Source: Sphingopyxis sp. (GTDB taxonomy: Bacteria > Pseudomonadota > Alphaproteobacteria > Sphingomonadales > Sphingomonadaceae). From it: DNA of 38,260 nucleotides. Each line of letters opens with the position of its first letter. Positions within the stretch are counted from its first letter, which is position 1. The notes under the pieces were generated by a model. The model saw nothing but the letters and a program-made list of their open reading frames with translations, did no database searches and was not told the origin of the DNA. The translations under genes and the position numbers were made by a program. The DNA lies in the NCBI RefSeq assembly GCF_016463645.1, contig NZ_JAEMQX010000029.1:1-38260 (forward strand). The letters are read 5' to 3'. Of the stretch, positions 19,385-26,308 are shown one piece after another.

Positions 19385-19458
19385 CCGCAGCCTTGCTGCG
19401 GTGATTGCGGCCCGCCTCCGGCCGGCGGGGCGACTGTCGAGCGGGAACGGTCCCGCTC
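19385..19458 (+). other. Three consecutive hairpins in the leader of a 54-aa gene
   Basis: Perfect inverted repeats follow each other: ccgcagc/gctgcgg (19385-19391 and 19395-19401), cccgcc/ggcggg (19411-19416 and 19424-19429) and gagcggga/tcccgctc (19439-19446 and 19451-19458). They end 22 bases before the ATG at 19481. The 19200-19480 interval holds no other gene I can support. Three adjacent stems suggest a structured leader RNA. Confidence 0.45.
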
Positions 19459-19480
19459 CGAAAGGACAGGAGCCAAACCC

Positions 19481-19645
19481 ATGCCGCTTTCCACCGCTCA
19501 ATCGCTCGGCTGGAGCCTCGCCCGCACGATGATGACGATCATCGTCCTTATCGAAACGACAAAAGGCTATGCGGTGATGCCCATCGAAGAGTTCGACGGC
19601 GACCCCGAACACATCGTGTGCGAATATGACCCGTTCAACCGCTGA
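19481..19645 (+). CDS. Small hypothetical protein (54 aa)
   Basis: ATG 19481 follows a purine-rich ribosome binding site (AAGGACAGGAG, 19461-19471). The product has a hydrophobic first half (SLGWSLARTMMTIIVLIETTKGYAVM), possibly one membrane-associated helix, and an acidic C-terminus (EEFDGDPEHIVCEYDPFNR). I do not recognise the family. The good ribosome binding site, the long hairpin leader and its place between element genes support a real gene. Confidence 0.55.
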   Translation: MPLSTAQSLGWSLARTMMTIIVLIETTKGYAVMPIEEFDGDPEHIVCEYDPFNR

Positions 19646-19768
19646 GCCCGCAAAATTTGCGCCGCGATGGTTCCAGTTCCGGTTCCGTCGCGGGCGGCCG
19701 TCTGCTAGATTGATAGTGCAGACCGCGCTGTGGTGGTGGTGGAGAGCGCGTCCCCAAGGAGGACGCTC

Positions 19769-20257
19769 GTGACTTTCATGCTTATCTTCGGCGCTGCCGC
19801 AGGCCTCTATCTCATCTGGCTTCTGTTCCGGTTGGCGGCCCTCGCGCTGCCGCTTGGCACCGGTATCGCTCTCGCCTTCGAACTTCAGGACCGCGGCTAT
19901 GGCATTGGCGCTGCCCTTGCGATGGCATTTTTGGCGGGGCTCCTGCTCCATCTTGCTGGACGGCACCTCTATGCCCACGGTGGATCGACATTGCTGCGAG
20001 CCTGTATCGCAATGGTCTTCCTCCTCCCGGCGGCGGTGGCAGGCTATTACGGCATGACGGGGATCGTGCGGCTCTTTGCTACGGAGGGCATGCTGGTGGC
20101 GATCCTGCCTGTGCTCGCTGCCGTCGCCGCCGCCCTGGCGGCGGTCCGGGGACTTGATGGATATTCGGTGGATGCAATCGGCGTCGGTGACCGGGAATGC
20201 GACGATCGCGCACCCGCGATCCCGGCCTCCGCTTCGCCCGCTTCCGACCGCCTCTGA
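19769..20257 (+). CDS. Multi-spanning membrane protein of unknown function
   Basis: The start is the GTG at 19769, because AAGGAGG (19756-19762) precedes it by six bases, which is optimal. The in-frame ATG at 19778 is further from that site. The 162-residue product has about four hydrophobic segments ('MLIFGAAAGLYLIWLLFRLAALALPLGTGIALAF', 'IGAALAMAFLAGLLLHLAG', 'LLRACIAMVFLLPAAVAGYYG', 'MLVAILPVLAAVAAALAAV') and a short hydrophilic tail (about 30 residues). No catalytic motif is visible. It sits between the 54-aa gene and DUF736 copy 2 within the conjugative element. A role in the envelope or mating channel is possible, but the sequence does not show it. Confidence 0.75.
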   Translation: MTFMLIFGAAAGLYLIWLLFRLAALALPLGTGIALAFELQDRGYGIGAALAMAFLAGLLLHLAGRHLYAHGGSTLLRACIAMVFLLPAAVAGYYGMTGIVRLFATEGMLVAILPVLAAVAAALAAVRGLDGYSVDAIGVGDRECDDRAPAIPASASPASDRL

Positions 20258-20520
20258 GTCCCTCGCTCCCGCCGCAGGAACACGGTCTCTTCCCTGCGCG
20301 ATCTGCCGGCAAGCCGCTGCGCTGAGCCCGCTGGCCGCAACGGCGCTCCCCGATTTTCTTCCCCCGGCGTGCCGCCGTTCCTCGCGGACCAAGAAAATCG
20401 CTGCGCTGCCGTCCTCCGCATGCGCTCCGGGCCTGCGGCTGCGGCGCGGCCTCCTTTCCGGCCACCGATGCGCATCGAGACCGCGATCCTGCGGCTCGAA
20501 AGCAAGGAAAGGACTTCAAG
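20258..20520 (+). other. Long structured leader upstream of DUF736 copy 2
   Basis: This 263-bp interval contains no supported reading frame. It has a perfect 10-bp inverted repeat, cgattttctt (20351-20360) and aagaaaatcg (20391-20400), whose AT-rich arms stand out in GC-rich surroundings and enclose a 30-nt GC-rich loop. Many short gcgc-type arms and the ribosome binding site (AAGGAAAGG, about 20505-20513) follow. Length and folding potential point to a regulatory 5' UTR or a small RNA. Confidence 0.45.
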
Positions 20521-20832
20521 ATGGCCAAGATCGGAACCTTCAAGAAAGCGAAGGGCGAATATCGGGGCGCAATCGCGAGCCTCGCCCTCTCGGTCGACGC
20601 GGTTCGCATCGTCCCCGAGGACAATCCCAAACCCAGCGCTCCGACCCACCGCATCTATGTCGGCGACGTCGAGGTGGGCGCAGCCTGGGAGAAGACCAGC
20701 CAGGACGACCGCACCTATCTCTCGACCAAGTTCGACGACCCGAGCTTCACCGCGCCCTTCTTCGCGCAGCTCTTCGAAGGAAGCGACGGCGACTATGACC
20801 TCGTCTGGACCCGTCCCCAGCGGCGGGACTGA
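20521..20832 (+). CDS. DUF736 family protein (copy 2)
   Basis: This 103-residue protein from ATG 20521 has the family pattern 'MAKIGTFKKAKGEYRGAIASLALSVDAVRIVPED', 'HRIYVGDVEVGAAWEKTSQDDRTYLSTKFDDPSFTAPFFAQLFEG' and a final 'DYDLVWTRPQR'. The 'VWTRP' ending is shared with copy 3 (LLWTRP) but not copy 1 (LIWNPP), so copies 2 and 3 look closer to each other. It has its own long leader and a hairpin after the stop, so it is probably transcribed alone. Function unknown. Confidence 0.92.
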   Translation: MAKIGTFKKAKGEYRGAIASLALSVDAVRIVPEDNPKPSAPTHRIYVGDVEVGAAWEKTSQDDRTYLSTKFDDPSFTAPFFAQLFEGSDGDYDLVWTRPQRRD

Positions 20833-20840
20833 TCGAGCAC

Positions 20841-20865
20841 GCCGCCCGGCCGCAAGCCGGGCGGC
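20841..20865 (+). terminator. Hairpin terminator after DUF736 copy 2
   Basis: gccgcccggc (20841-20850) and gccgggcggc (20856-20865) pair perfectly over a 5-nt loop, 8 bases after the stop. A weak T-rich stretch follows (tctcatttt). Confidence 0.65.
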
Positions 20866-21015
20866 GATACTCTCATTTTGAGGCTTTTCGCGCGGGGATT
20901 CTCCGCCGCAATGCGTTACGATGATCCTTTGCATGCCGCTAACCATGTTCCAGCCGATGCGGGCAAGCTGCTGATAGGCTTTGCTTTCATTCCTGAAGAT
21001 CAGCCGGAGGTGCGA

Positions 21016-21225
21016 ATGGATCAGGTCGTCGATTGGCAATCGCCATATTTTCCGAGAATATTCGAAACATATGATCGCGCCGATTTCGCGCAGGAGTTCC
21101 TGCGCCGAAGCCCGGCCTATCGCCGCGCCTATCGTTCGGCGGCGTTGGCGCCGACGCGGCGGCGCACCGCGCGCCTCGCTGGGCTCGCACGACGATGGGG
21201 GTTGGTCTTTCGCCCTGGACCCTGA
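21016..21225 (+). CDS. DUF6499 domain protein: 0-frame half of an FseA-like activator
   Basis: ATG 21016 is preceded by GGAGG (21006-21010) with five bases of spacing, which fixes the start better than the ATG at 20911. The 69-residue 0-frame product contains 'YFPRIFETYDRADFAQEFLRRSPAYRRAY', the W/F-EFLRR-x-PAYR motif of DUF6499 ('transcriptional regulator' domain). It then runs to 'RRWGLVF' and stops four codons later (RPGP). In intact relatives the RWGL.F segment is followed by 'xxDP......P..W.PE', which here continues in the +1 frame. This layout is that of msi172/msi171 in Mesorhizobium ICEMlSym(R7A), where +1 programmed ribosomal frameshifting makes the excision activator FseA. The fused product here would be about 260 residues. 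Confidence 0.75.
   Translation: MDQVVDWQSPYFPRIFETYDRADFAQEFLRRSPAYRRAYRSAALAPTRRRTARLAGLARRWGLVFRPGP
21205..21212 (+). promoter_or_regulatory. Candidate +1 programmed ribosomal frameshift site (GUC UUU C)
   Basis: The 0-frame reads gtc ttt cgc cct gga ccc tga. Skipping the C at 21211 gives gtc ttt gcc ctg gac cct gac, which joins 'RRWGLVF' to 'ALDPDRSV' and continues open to 21799. The tRNA-Phe on UUU can re-pair with UUC one base on, so slippage is chemically easy. An unprogrammed one-base insertion would look the same in a single sequence. Confidence 0.6.
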
Positions 21226-21799
21226 CCGATCCGTCACTGAATCCCCCGCGCTCTGGCAGCCGGAGGCCTGCGCGCATGTCGCCATCGCCGAACCGGCTCC
21301 CGACGGCTTTGCCGCGCCGCGGCTCGCCGAGCTCATCGCCTCTGCGGACATCGCCTCCGAGATCATCCTGCCAGGCGAGTGGCATCTCGTGTTCGTGGCC
21401 GACGGACGGCGCTTCCGCCTCTGGCTTCGCCGCTTCCTCGCCGATGAACGGCTCGCCTATGTAAACCCGGCCGACCCGCACAGCGAGCTGCGGATGGCCG
21501 TGAGCCTCGCCGTACAGCGCCGCTTCTCGGCAGGCGTCACGACGCACCGCTTCCTGCGGGGAGGCGCCCCCGGACCATCCGAGCGCTGGCGTCTCATCCA
21601 GTGGCTGCGGCTCCTCGACGCCTCTGCCGAGGGGCGTTCGGCGCGTGACATCGCCGCCGCCCTCATCCTCGACGATGCCCAGGATTTCTCGGCCGCCGAC
21701 TGGGACGGATCGAGCGAGCGCCGTCGCATCGCGCGCTGGCACCGCGCCGCGGTCGCGATGCGCGACGGCGGCTATCAGGAGCTACTCGGCGCCGCCTGA
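21212..21799 (+). CDS. DUF2285 domain protein: +1-frame half of the FseA-like activator
   Basis: This frame encodes 195 residues from the shift point. It contains the DUF2285 HTH-like region 'RRFRLWLRRFLADERLAYVNPADPHSELRMAV', 'RWRLIQWLRLLDASAEGRSARDIAAALI', 'WDGSSERRRIARWHRAAVAMRDGGYQELLGAA' at the C-terminus. No start codon with a ribosome binding site lies in this frame (the ATG at 21071 has none and would begin with non-homologous residues), so expression should depend on frameshifting from the DUF6499 gene. DUF2285 domains are variant helix-turn-helix modules that act in FseA and its antiactivators to control ICE excision and transfer. The gene lies 120 bp before an excisionase-like gene, its expected target promoter. 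Confidence 0.75.
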   Translation, partial: ALDPDRSVTESPALWQPEACAHVAIAEPAPDGFAAPRLAELIASADIASEIILPGEWHLVFVADGRRFRLWLRRFLADERLAYVNPADPHSELRMAVSLAVQRRFSAGVTTHRFLRGGAPGPSERWRLIQWLRLLDASAEGRSARDIAAALILDDAQDFSAADWDGSSERRRIARWHRAAVAMRDGGYQELLGAA

Positions 21800-21918
21800 T
21801 CGGGACATTCCGCGCGTCGTCACTTTGTCCGTTCCTAAACCGCATCCCGATTTCCGAATGTCGCCGCCTCTCCGCCGGAGCCCGCCACGGGACCCGGCGC
21901 TGCGAACGGAGGCCTCTT

Positions 21919-22170
21919 TTGAGCGACATGCATACCCCCATTTCGCCGCGCTACCTCAAGACGCCCGACGCTGCGCTGCACCTCGGCCTGTCGAGCCGGA
22001 CGCTCGAAAAACATCGCTGCTTCGGAACGGGTCCCGAATACCGCAAACTCGGCGGGCGGATCGTCTACGCGATCGCTGATCTCGACGCCTGGGCCGAGAT
22101 CGGCCGCAAGAAATCGACGTCCGATCCCGGCAAGGGCGTCGTCCATCCCGCGCGCCCGGTCCGCCGCTGA
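21919..22170 (+). CDS. Excisionase-like helix-turn-helix protein (RdfS/AlpA type)
   Basis: The TTG at 21919 lies six bases after GGAGG (21908-21912) and is a better start than the ATG at 21928. The 83-residue product holds a MerR-like winged helix: 'YLKTPDAALHLGLSSRTLEKHRCFGTGPEYRKLGGRIVYAIADLDAWAE', the typical layout of plasmid/ICE excisionases (recombination directionality factors). A basic tail follows (KKST...HPARPVRR). In ICEMlSym(R7A) the corresponding gene rdfS is activated by FseA, drives excision with the integrase, and heads an operon with DUF2840 and traF genes. The same order is seen here. The stop overlaps the DUF2840 start (TGATG). A role in transcriptional control rather than excision remains possible, because no integrase is in view. 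Confidence 0.75.
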   Translation: MSDMHTPISPRYLKTPDAALHLGLSSRTLEKHRCFGTGPEYRKLGGRIVYAIADLDAWAEIGRKKSTSDPGKGVVHPARPVRR

Positions 22171-22691
22171 TGCGCCCCGCCCACAGCATCCCGCCCGCTC
22201 CCGGCGTGCAGCCGGTCGCGGCGACCGCGAGCGGTCTCACCGACCTTGAACTGACCTGGATCGAGCAGCGGCTCGAGCATTGGCTGCGCTTCGGCCGCGT
22301 CGCCGCCGAGCGCATCATCAGCCGCCGGACGCGGATCGTCTCCTTCCGGCCCGAGGCCGTCTTCGGCTTCGTCCGCTGGAGCGCGAACGACTTCGGCACC
22401 ATCTTCTCAAGCATCTCGGTCATCGCGGCGCCCGCGCCGCGCGCCCCCTTCGCGACGCATCCCTACGTGCGCCCCGGCGGCGACATCCTGCTCCGCGTCG
22501 ACGGTTGGCCGAGGGTTCAGCAGGTGCTCTCGGCGATCGATGCAATCGAGGCCGCGGGGCTCGATCCGTGCGAGACGGCGCCCGATCATTGGCGCCACAT
22601 CGGCAGCCATATCGCTGCCGGCCTGCCGTTCCGGCCCTATGGTCCGGAGCGGCACCGGGCCTGGCTCCAGCGCAAGGCGATCGCGCCATGA
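22170..22691 (+). CDS. DUF2840 domain protein
   Basis: This 173-residue protein starts at ATG 22170, one base overlapping the HTH stop. It matches DUF2840 through 'LTDLELTWIEQRLEHWLRFGRVAAERIISRRTRIVSFRPEAVFGFVRWSANDFGT', 'ILRVDGWPRVQQVLSAIDAIEA' and 'PDHWRHIGSHIAAG'. The family occurs almost only next to traF-type peptidase genes in alphaproteobacterial conjugative elements. Its role is unknown. The fold has no evident membrane segment. ATGA overlap with the following traF gene indicates coupled translation. Confidence 0.9.
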   Translation: MRPAHSIPPAPGVQPVAATASGLTDLELTWIEQRLEHWLRFGRVAAERIISRRTRIVSFRPEAVFGFVRWSANDFGTIFSSISVIAAPAPRAPFATHPYVRPGGDILLRVDGWPRVQQVLSAIDAIEAAGLDPCETAPDHWRHIGSHIAAGLPFRPYGPERHRAWLQRKAIAP

Positions 22692-23278
22692 ACCGCCGCT
22701 GGCTCCGCGCGACCGCGGCGAGCGCTACGCTCTTCGCGGCGCTGTTCGTCGCGGCGGCAGCGCTCGCGCCGCAACCGCGCCTCATCTGGAACGCGAGCCC
22801 GAGCGTCCCGATCGGCTTCTACCGCGTCGATGTCGGCGCCGAGCCCGCAGTCGGCGACCTCATCCTCTTCCACCCGCCCGAGGGGGTCGCGGCGCGTCTC
22901 GCGGTGCGCGGCTATGTGCCGCGCGGCGTGCCGCTCCTGAAGCATGTCGCTGCCGGCGAAGGCGCGCTCGTCTGCCGCAGCGGCACCTTCGTGACGATCG
23001 ACGGCGCGCCGGCAGCACGCGCGCGGGACGCCGACCGCCTCGGGCGGCCGCTGCCGCGCTGGTTCGGCTGCTACCGCCTGCGCGTCGGCGAACTGTTCCT
23101 CCTCAACCCCGCGCCCGACAGTCTCGACGGCCGATATTTCGGACCGCTCCCCGACACCGGCGTCGTCGGCGTCGCGCACCCGCTGCTCGTGCGCGATGCG
23201 CCCGGCGCGCCGCTGCGCTGGCGCCGTGACGCCGATCGCTCCGCATTCACCCCCGAAGGAAAGGATATGTCCTCATGA
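22688..23278 (+). CDS. traF: TraF-type S26 signal peptidase (conjugal transfer pilin processing)
   Basis: This 196-residue protein has an N-terminal membrane anchor (residues 9-28) and the S26/TraF catalytic pair. The Ser is S39 in 'NASPSVPIGFYRV' and the Lys is K85 in 'VPLLKHVAAGEG'. These are followed by 'LGRPLPRWFGCYRLRVGELFLLNP' and 'DGRYFGPLPDTGVVGVAHPL', the substrate-binding strands of TraF. TraF of RP4 cleaves and cyclises the TrbC pilin, and a trbC gene lies at 34480 in this window, so this is its likely substrate. It is placed in the excisionase operon, not in the trb cluster. The start and stop overlap the neighbours by ATGA. Confidence 0.9.
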   Translation: MNRRWLRATAASATLFAALFVAAAALAPQPRLIWNASPSVPIGFYRVDVGAEPAVGDLILFHPPEGVAARLAVRGYVPRGVPLLKHVAAGEGALVCRSGTFVTIDGAPAARARDADRLGRPLPRWFGCYRLRVGELFLLNPAPDSLDGRYFGPLPDTGVVGVAHPLLVRDAPGAPLRWRRDADRSAFTPEGKDMSS

Positions 23279-23607
23279 TTATCGGAAGCTTTCAGACCGC
23301 TGGCGACGGCTATGCCGGACAGATCCGGACGCTGCTCCTCGATGCGATGATCGCGATCGTTCCGGCGAAGCCGAACGACGCGGAAAATGCACCGGCCTGG
23401 CGCGTCCTGCTCGTTGAAGCCGACACCGGCGTCGAGATCGGCGCAGGCTGGGAACGCCGCAGCGAGCGCGCCGGATCTTATATCGCCCTGCAGATCGACG
23501 ATCCGGCGCTCGCGGTTCCGCTGCGCGCCAATCTGCTCCGGTCGACGCAGAACGAGGATGAATATCATCTCCTCTGGACGCGTCCCGTCCCACGCGAACA
23601 AGCGTGA
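23275..23607 (+). CDS. DUF736 family protein (copy 3)
   Basis: This 110-residue protein starts at ATG 23275, overlapping the traF stop. It has the family pattern 'MIIGSFQTAGDGYAGQIRTLLLDAMIAIVPAKPND', 'WRVLLVEADTGVEIGAGWERRSERAGSYIALQIDDPALAVPLRANL' and the ending 'EYHLLWTRPVPRE'. Unlike copies 1 and 2 it has no leader or private terminator and is buried in the excision/transfer operon, so it is co-expressed with traF. The stop overlaps the next GTG start. Confidence 0.9.
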   Translation: MIIGSFQTAGDGYAGQIRTLLLDAMIAIVPAKPNDAENAPAWRVLLVEADTGVEIGAGWERRSERAGSYIALQIDDPALAVPLRANLLRSTQNEDEYHLLWTRPVPREQA

Positions 23608-24326
23608 GCATCATGCATCCGGCTCGCTCGGCGCGCGTCCGCGCCGTGCGCCTCGCCTTGCTGCTGCTCTGCTCGGCGAGCGCCGCCCCGGACCGGGCAT
23701 GGGGCGCGGCACCGGCGGAAGCGCCGACGGCCGCGGCCCACCCCTATGCCGCCCATGTGGCGGAGGCGTCGCAACGCTTCGGCGTTCCGGAGGTCTGGAT
23801 ATGGCGCGTGATGCATGTCGAGAGCCGCGGCAAGCCGCGGGCGCTCTCGCATGCCGGTGCAATGGGGCTGATGCAGATCATGCCCGCAACCTGGGCGATG
23901 CTGACGGCGCAACACCGTCTCGGGTCCGACCCCTTCGACGTGCGCGCCAACATCCTCGCGGGCGCGGCCTATCTGCGCGCGATGTGGGACCGATATCGCG
24001 ACGTTCGCCTCATGTTGGCTGCCTATAATGCGGGCCCCGGCCGCGCCGACGCCTATGCAGCGGGGCGGCGCGGCTTGCCCGCCGAGACGGTCGCCTATGT
24101 GGCAGCCATCGCGCCCGCGCTCGGTGCGCCGGCTGCTCCGTCAGCTGCGATGGCGCGGACGGCCGAACCGCCGAGCTGGCGCAGCGCGTCGCTCTTCGCC
24201 GAGCAGCGATCGGACACGCCGGCTGCAACGTCGGTGCAGCGCGGCGACGCCGCGGCTGCTGGGCCGTCGCATTCCGCGCCTGCTCCCTCGCCCCTCTTCG
24301 TCCCGCTTTCCGGGGACAATCGGTGA
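23604..24326 (+). CDS. Lytic transglycosylase (conjugation-associated, SLT family)
   Basis: The start is GTG 23604 (GTGA overlap with DUF736), or possibly ATG 23613. The 240-residue product has a signal peptide (to about residue 33, ..AWGAAPA) and an SLT domain: 'ASQRFGVPEVWIWRVMHVESRGKPRALSHAGAMGLMQIMPATWAML' with catalytic E73, 'DPFDVRANILAGAAYLRAMWDRY' and 'LMLAAYNAGPGRADAY'. The last 70 residues are Ala/Pro/Ser-rich and probably disordered. Such enzymes open the peptidoglycan for the type IV secretion channel (VirB1/TrbN role). It is the last gene of the coupled run that starts at 21919. Confidence 0.92.
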   Translation: MSIMHPARSARVRAVRLALLLLCSASAAPDRAWGAAPAEAPTAAAHPYAAHVAEASQRFGVPEVWIWRVMHVESRGKPRALSHAGAMGLMQIMPATWAMLTAQHRLGSDPFDVRANILAGAAYLRAMWDRYRDVRLMLAAYNAGPGRADAYAAGRRGLPAETVAYVAAIAPALGAPAAPSAAMARTAEPPSWRSASLFAEQRSDTPAATSVQRGDAAAAGPSHSAPAPSPLFVPLSGDNR

Positions 24327-24549
24327 TGGTCGTCCTGGCGATATTTGCTGGAGTGCGCCGGTCCATGGATAGGCACTGCTTGGCGTTCAGAAGGGGTTCG
24401 GGGGGATGGCAAGATAAAAGACCTGCCAGCTCGCTGGCAGATTGTGGTTGGATTACAGCGCTTTATGCGTATGGCACCCCTCTCCGGCTGCCATATCGAT
24501 CTCGGGATTTCCGAGGCAGAACAAGCGCTTACGATATGGCACCGGCGCC
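24327..24549. other. Intergenic region before the relaxase, with a palindrome; oriT candidate
   Basis: This 223-bp gap breaks an otherwise overlapping gene series. It contains a perfect 8-bp inverted repeat with a 2-nt centre, ctgccagc/gctggcag (24423-24440). A 74-codon open frame from TTG 24345 to TGA 24569 overlaps the relaxase start, but it lacks a ribosome binding site and a recognisable domain. A transfer origin is often found next to the relaxase gene. I could not identify a nick consensus, so oriT is only a suggestion. Confidence 0.3.
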
Positions 24550-26295
24550 GTGAGCGGCGACGAGCATGATTTTCGGGTGCGGCCGGGAAGAGGGCGCGAC
24601 GCCGGCTCGGGATCGGCGCGGCGCGGGAAAAGGCTCGCGGCGCAGGTGCGCAAGGCAGCCGCCCGCTCGGGTTACGCCCGCTCCCGTCGGGGCGGCGGCG
24701 GTCGCAGCGGAACCGGTCGCCATGGCCGCGGACGCGCCGCGCTTGCGACGATCCGGCGCGGCCCCGCGCAGCGCCGCGTGACGGTCATGGCGCGCATCGT
24801 CCGGCATAAGGGTGCGCAATTTCGCTCCGCGCCGCTTGCACGGCATATCGCCTATCTCGAACGCGACGGCGTCACCCGCGATGGCCGCTATGCCATGATG
24901 TTCGACGCGTCTGGAGACGCCGCCGACCGCGAGGCCTTCGCTGATCGCTGCGCCGACGATCGCCATCATTTCCGCTTCATCGTCAGCCCCGAGGATGCCG
25001 AGCAGCTGCAGGATCTTCGTACCTTCACCCGCGATCTCATGAGCCAGATGGAGAAGGATCTCGAGACCCGGCTCGACTGGGTGGCGGTCGATCACTGGAA
25101 TACCGACAATCCGCATATCCATCTACTCGTGCGAGGCGTTGCAGACGATGGAGCGGACCTGGTCGTCGACCGCGCCTATATGTCGGAAGGCGTGCGCGGA
25201 CGGGCCTCGGAGATCGCCACCCTCGAGCTTGGTCCGCGAAACGAACAGGAGATCGATGCGAGCCTCGCGCGGGAGACGGGCGTGGAGCGCTGGACCGAGC
25301 TCGACAGGCAACTGCGCGATCGCGGCGGCGAGGCGGGGATCGTCGATCTTCGTCCCGATCCGGCCGCAGCGCCCGGCCGAGACCGGCATCTTATCGGACG
25401 CGCGGCGAAGCTCGAGACGCTTGCTCTCGCGACGCGCCTTGGAGCCGGCATATTCGAGATCGATCCGCGTGCCGAAACCATATTGCGCGACCTTGGCGAG
25501 CGCGGCGACATCATCAAGAGCGTCCACCGCGCCATGCGCAGGCAAGGCCTATCCTTTGACGTCTCCACGCTCGCGCTTCACGGCGAGGGGGAGCGATCGG
25601 GCCTCGTCGGGCGGCTGGTCGCACGCGGCCTCGACGACGAGCTTGCCGGCTCCGCCTTCGCCATCGTCGACGGGACCGATGGCCGGACCCACCACATCAA
25701 ATTCTCCGATCTCCAATGGACCGGGGACGCGAAGCCGGGCGCGATCGTCGAGCTGCGGCGCTGGGAAGGACGCGACGGCGGTGAGCATCTCTCGCTCGCT
25801 CTGCGATCGGATCTTGCGGTCGCCGACCAGATATCCGCGCGCGGTGCAACTTGGCTCGACCGCGAACTGGTCGCGGCGAAGCCCACGGCAGGAACCTCGG
25901 GATTCGGCATCGATGTTCGCCGCGCCATGGCAGCGCGCGCCGAGTTTCTCGCGAGCGAAGGCCTCGCGAGCCATGAGCACGGCAAGCTCGTACTGGCCCC
26001 CGATCTCATCGAGACGCTGAAGCGGCGCGACCTCGAGGCGGCTTGCGAAACCATCGCGGCGCGCACCGGGCTCGCGCATCGGCCGCCGGCCACCGGCGAC
26101 GCAGTGAGCGGGACCTACCGCGAGCGCGTGTCGCTCGCCTCGGGGCGTTTCGTGATGATCGACGACGGGCTTGGCTTTCAACTCGTGCCCTGGCGCCCGG
26201 CGCTCGACCGGCACCTCGGGCAGCATGTCACCGGCACCGCCACCGCGGGCGGCATCGACTGGACCCTCAGCCGCAGCCGCGGGATCGCAATCTGA
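24550..26295 (+). CDS. Relaxase (VirD2-like HUH nuclease) with DUF3363 domain
   Basis: GTG 24550 gives a 581-residue protein beginning VSGDEHDFRVRPGRGRD. The N-terminus is very Arg-rich (about 1-80), typical of DUF3363-type relaxases. The catalytic HUH region has 'RH139-H140-FRFIVSPEDA' and 'VDHWNTDNPH189-I-H191-LLVRG', the two strands that present metal-binding His. A candidate Tyr lies in 'ARHIAYLERDG' just upstream. The C-terminal two thirds (about 300-580) match the DUF3363 region. It should nick oriT, bind the 5' end covalently and pilot the strand through the TraG/Trb channel. The ribosome binding site is poor. It is 13 bp upstream of traG, so the two form an operon. Confidence 0.88.
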   Translation: MSGDEHDFRVRPGRGRDAGSGSARRGKRLAAQVRKAAARSGYARSRRGGGGRSGTGRHGRGRAALATIRRGPAQRRVTVMARIVRHKGAQFRSAPLARHIAYLERDGVTRDGRYAMMFDASGDAADREAFADRCADDRHHFRFIVSPEDAEQLQDLRTFTRDLMSQMEKDLETRLDWVAVDHWNTDNPHIHLLVRGVADDGADLVVDRAYMSEGVRGRASEIATLELGPRNEQEIDASLARETGVERWTELDRQLRDRGGEAGIVDLRPDPAAAPGRDRHLIGRAAKLETLALATRLGAGIFEIDPRAETILRDLGERGDIIKSVHRAMRRQGLSFDVSTLALHGEGERSGLVGRLVARGLDDELAGSAFAIVDGTDGRTHHIKFSDLQWTGDAKPGAIVELRRWEGRDGGEHLSLALRSDLAVADQISARGATWLDRELVAAKPTAGTSGFGIDVRRAMAARAEFLASEGLASHEHGKLVLAPDLIETLKRRDLEAACETIAARTGLAHRPPATGDAVSGTYRERVSLASGRFVMIDDGLGFQLVPWRPALDRHLGQHVTGTATAGGIDWTLSRSRGIAI

Positions 26296-26308
26296 GAAAG
26301 GATCAACG

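Noticed and set aside
20911..21015. Upstream ATG extending the DUF6499 gene
   Set aside because: No ribosome binding site there. The ATG at 21016 has GGAGG at ideal distance and the domain homology begins after it.
24327..24420. IncP-like nick sequence (TCCTGGC near 24337)
   Set aside because: It matches the known nick consensus too loosely and is not next to the palindrome in the expected way.
24345..24569. 74-codon frame between the transglycosylase and relaxase genes
   Set aside because: TTG start without ribosome binding site, no recognisable motif, and it overlaps the relaxase start. Kept only as a note in the intergenic entry.
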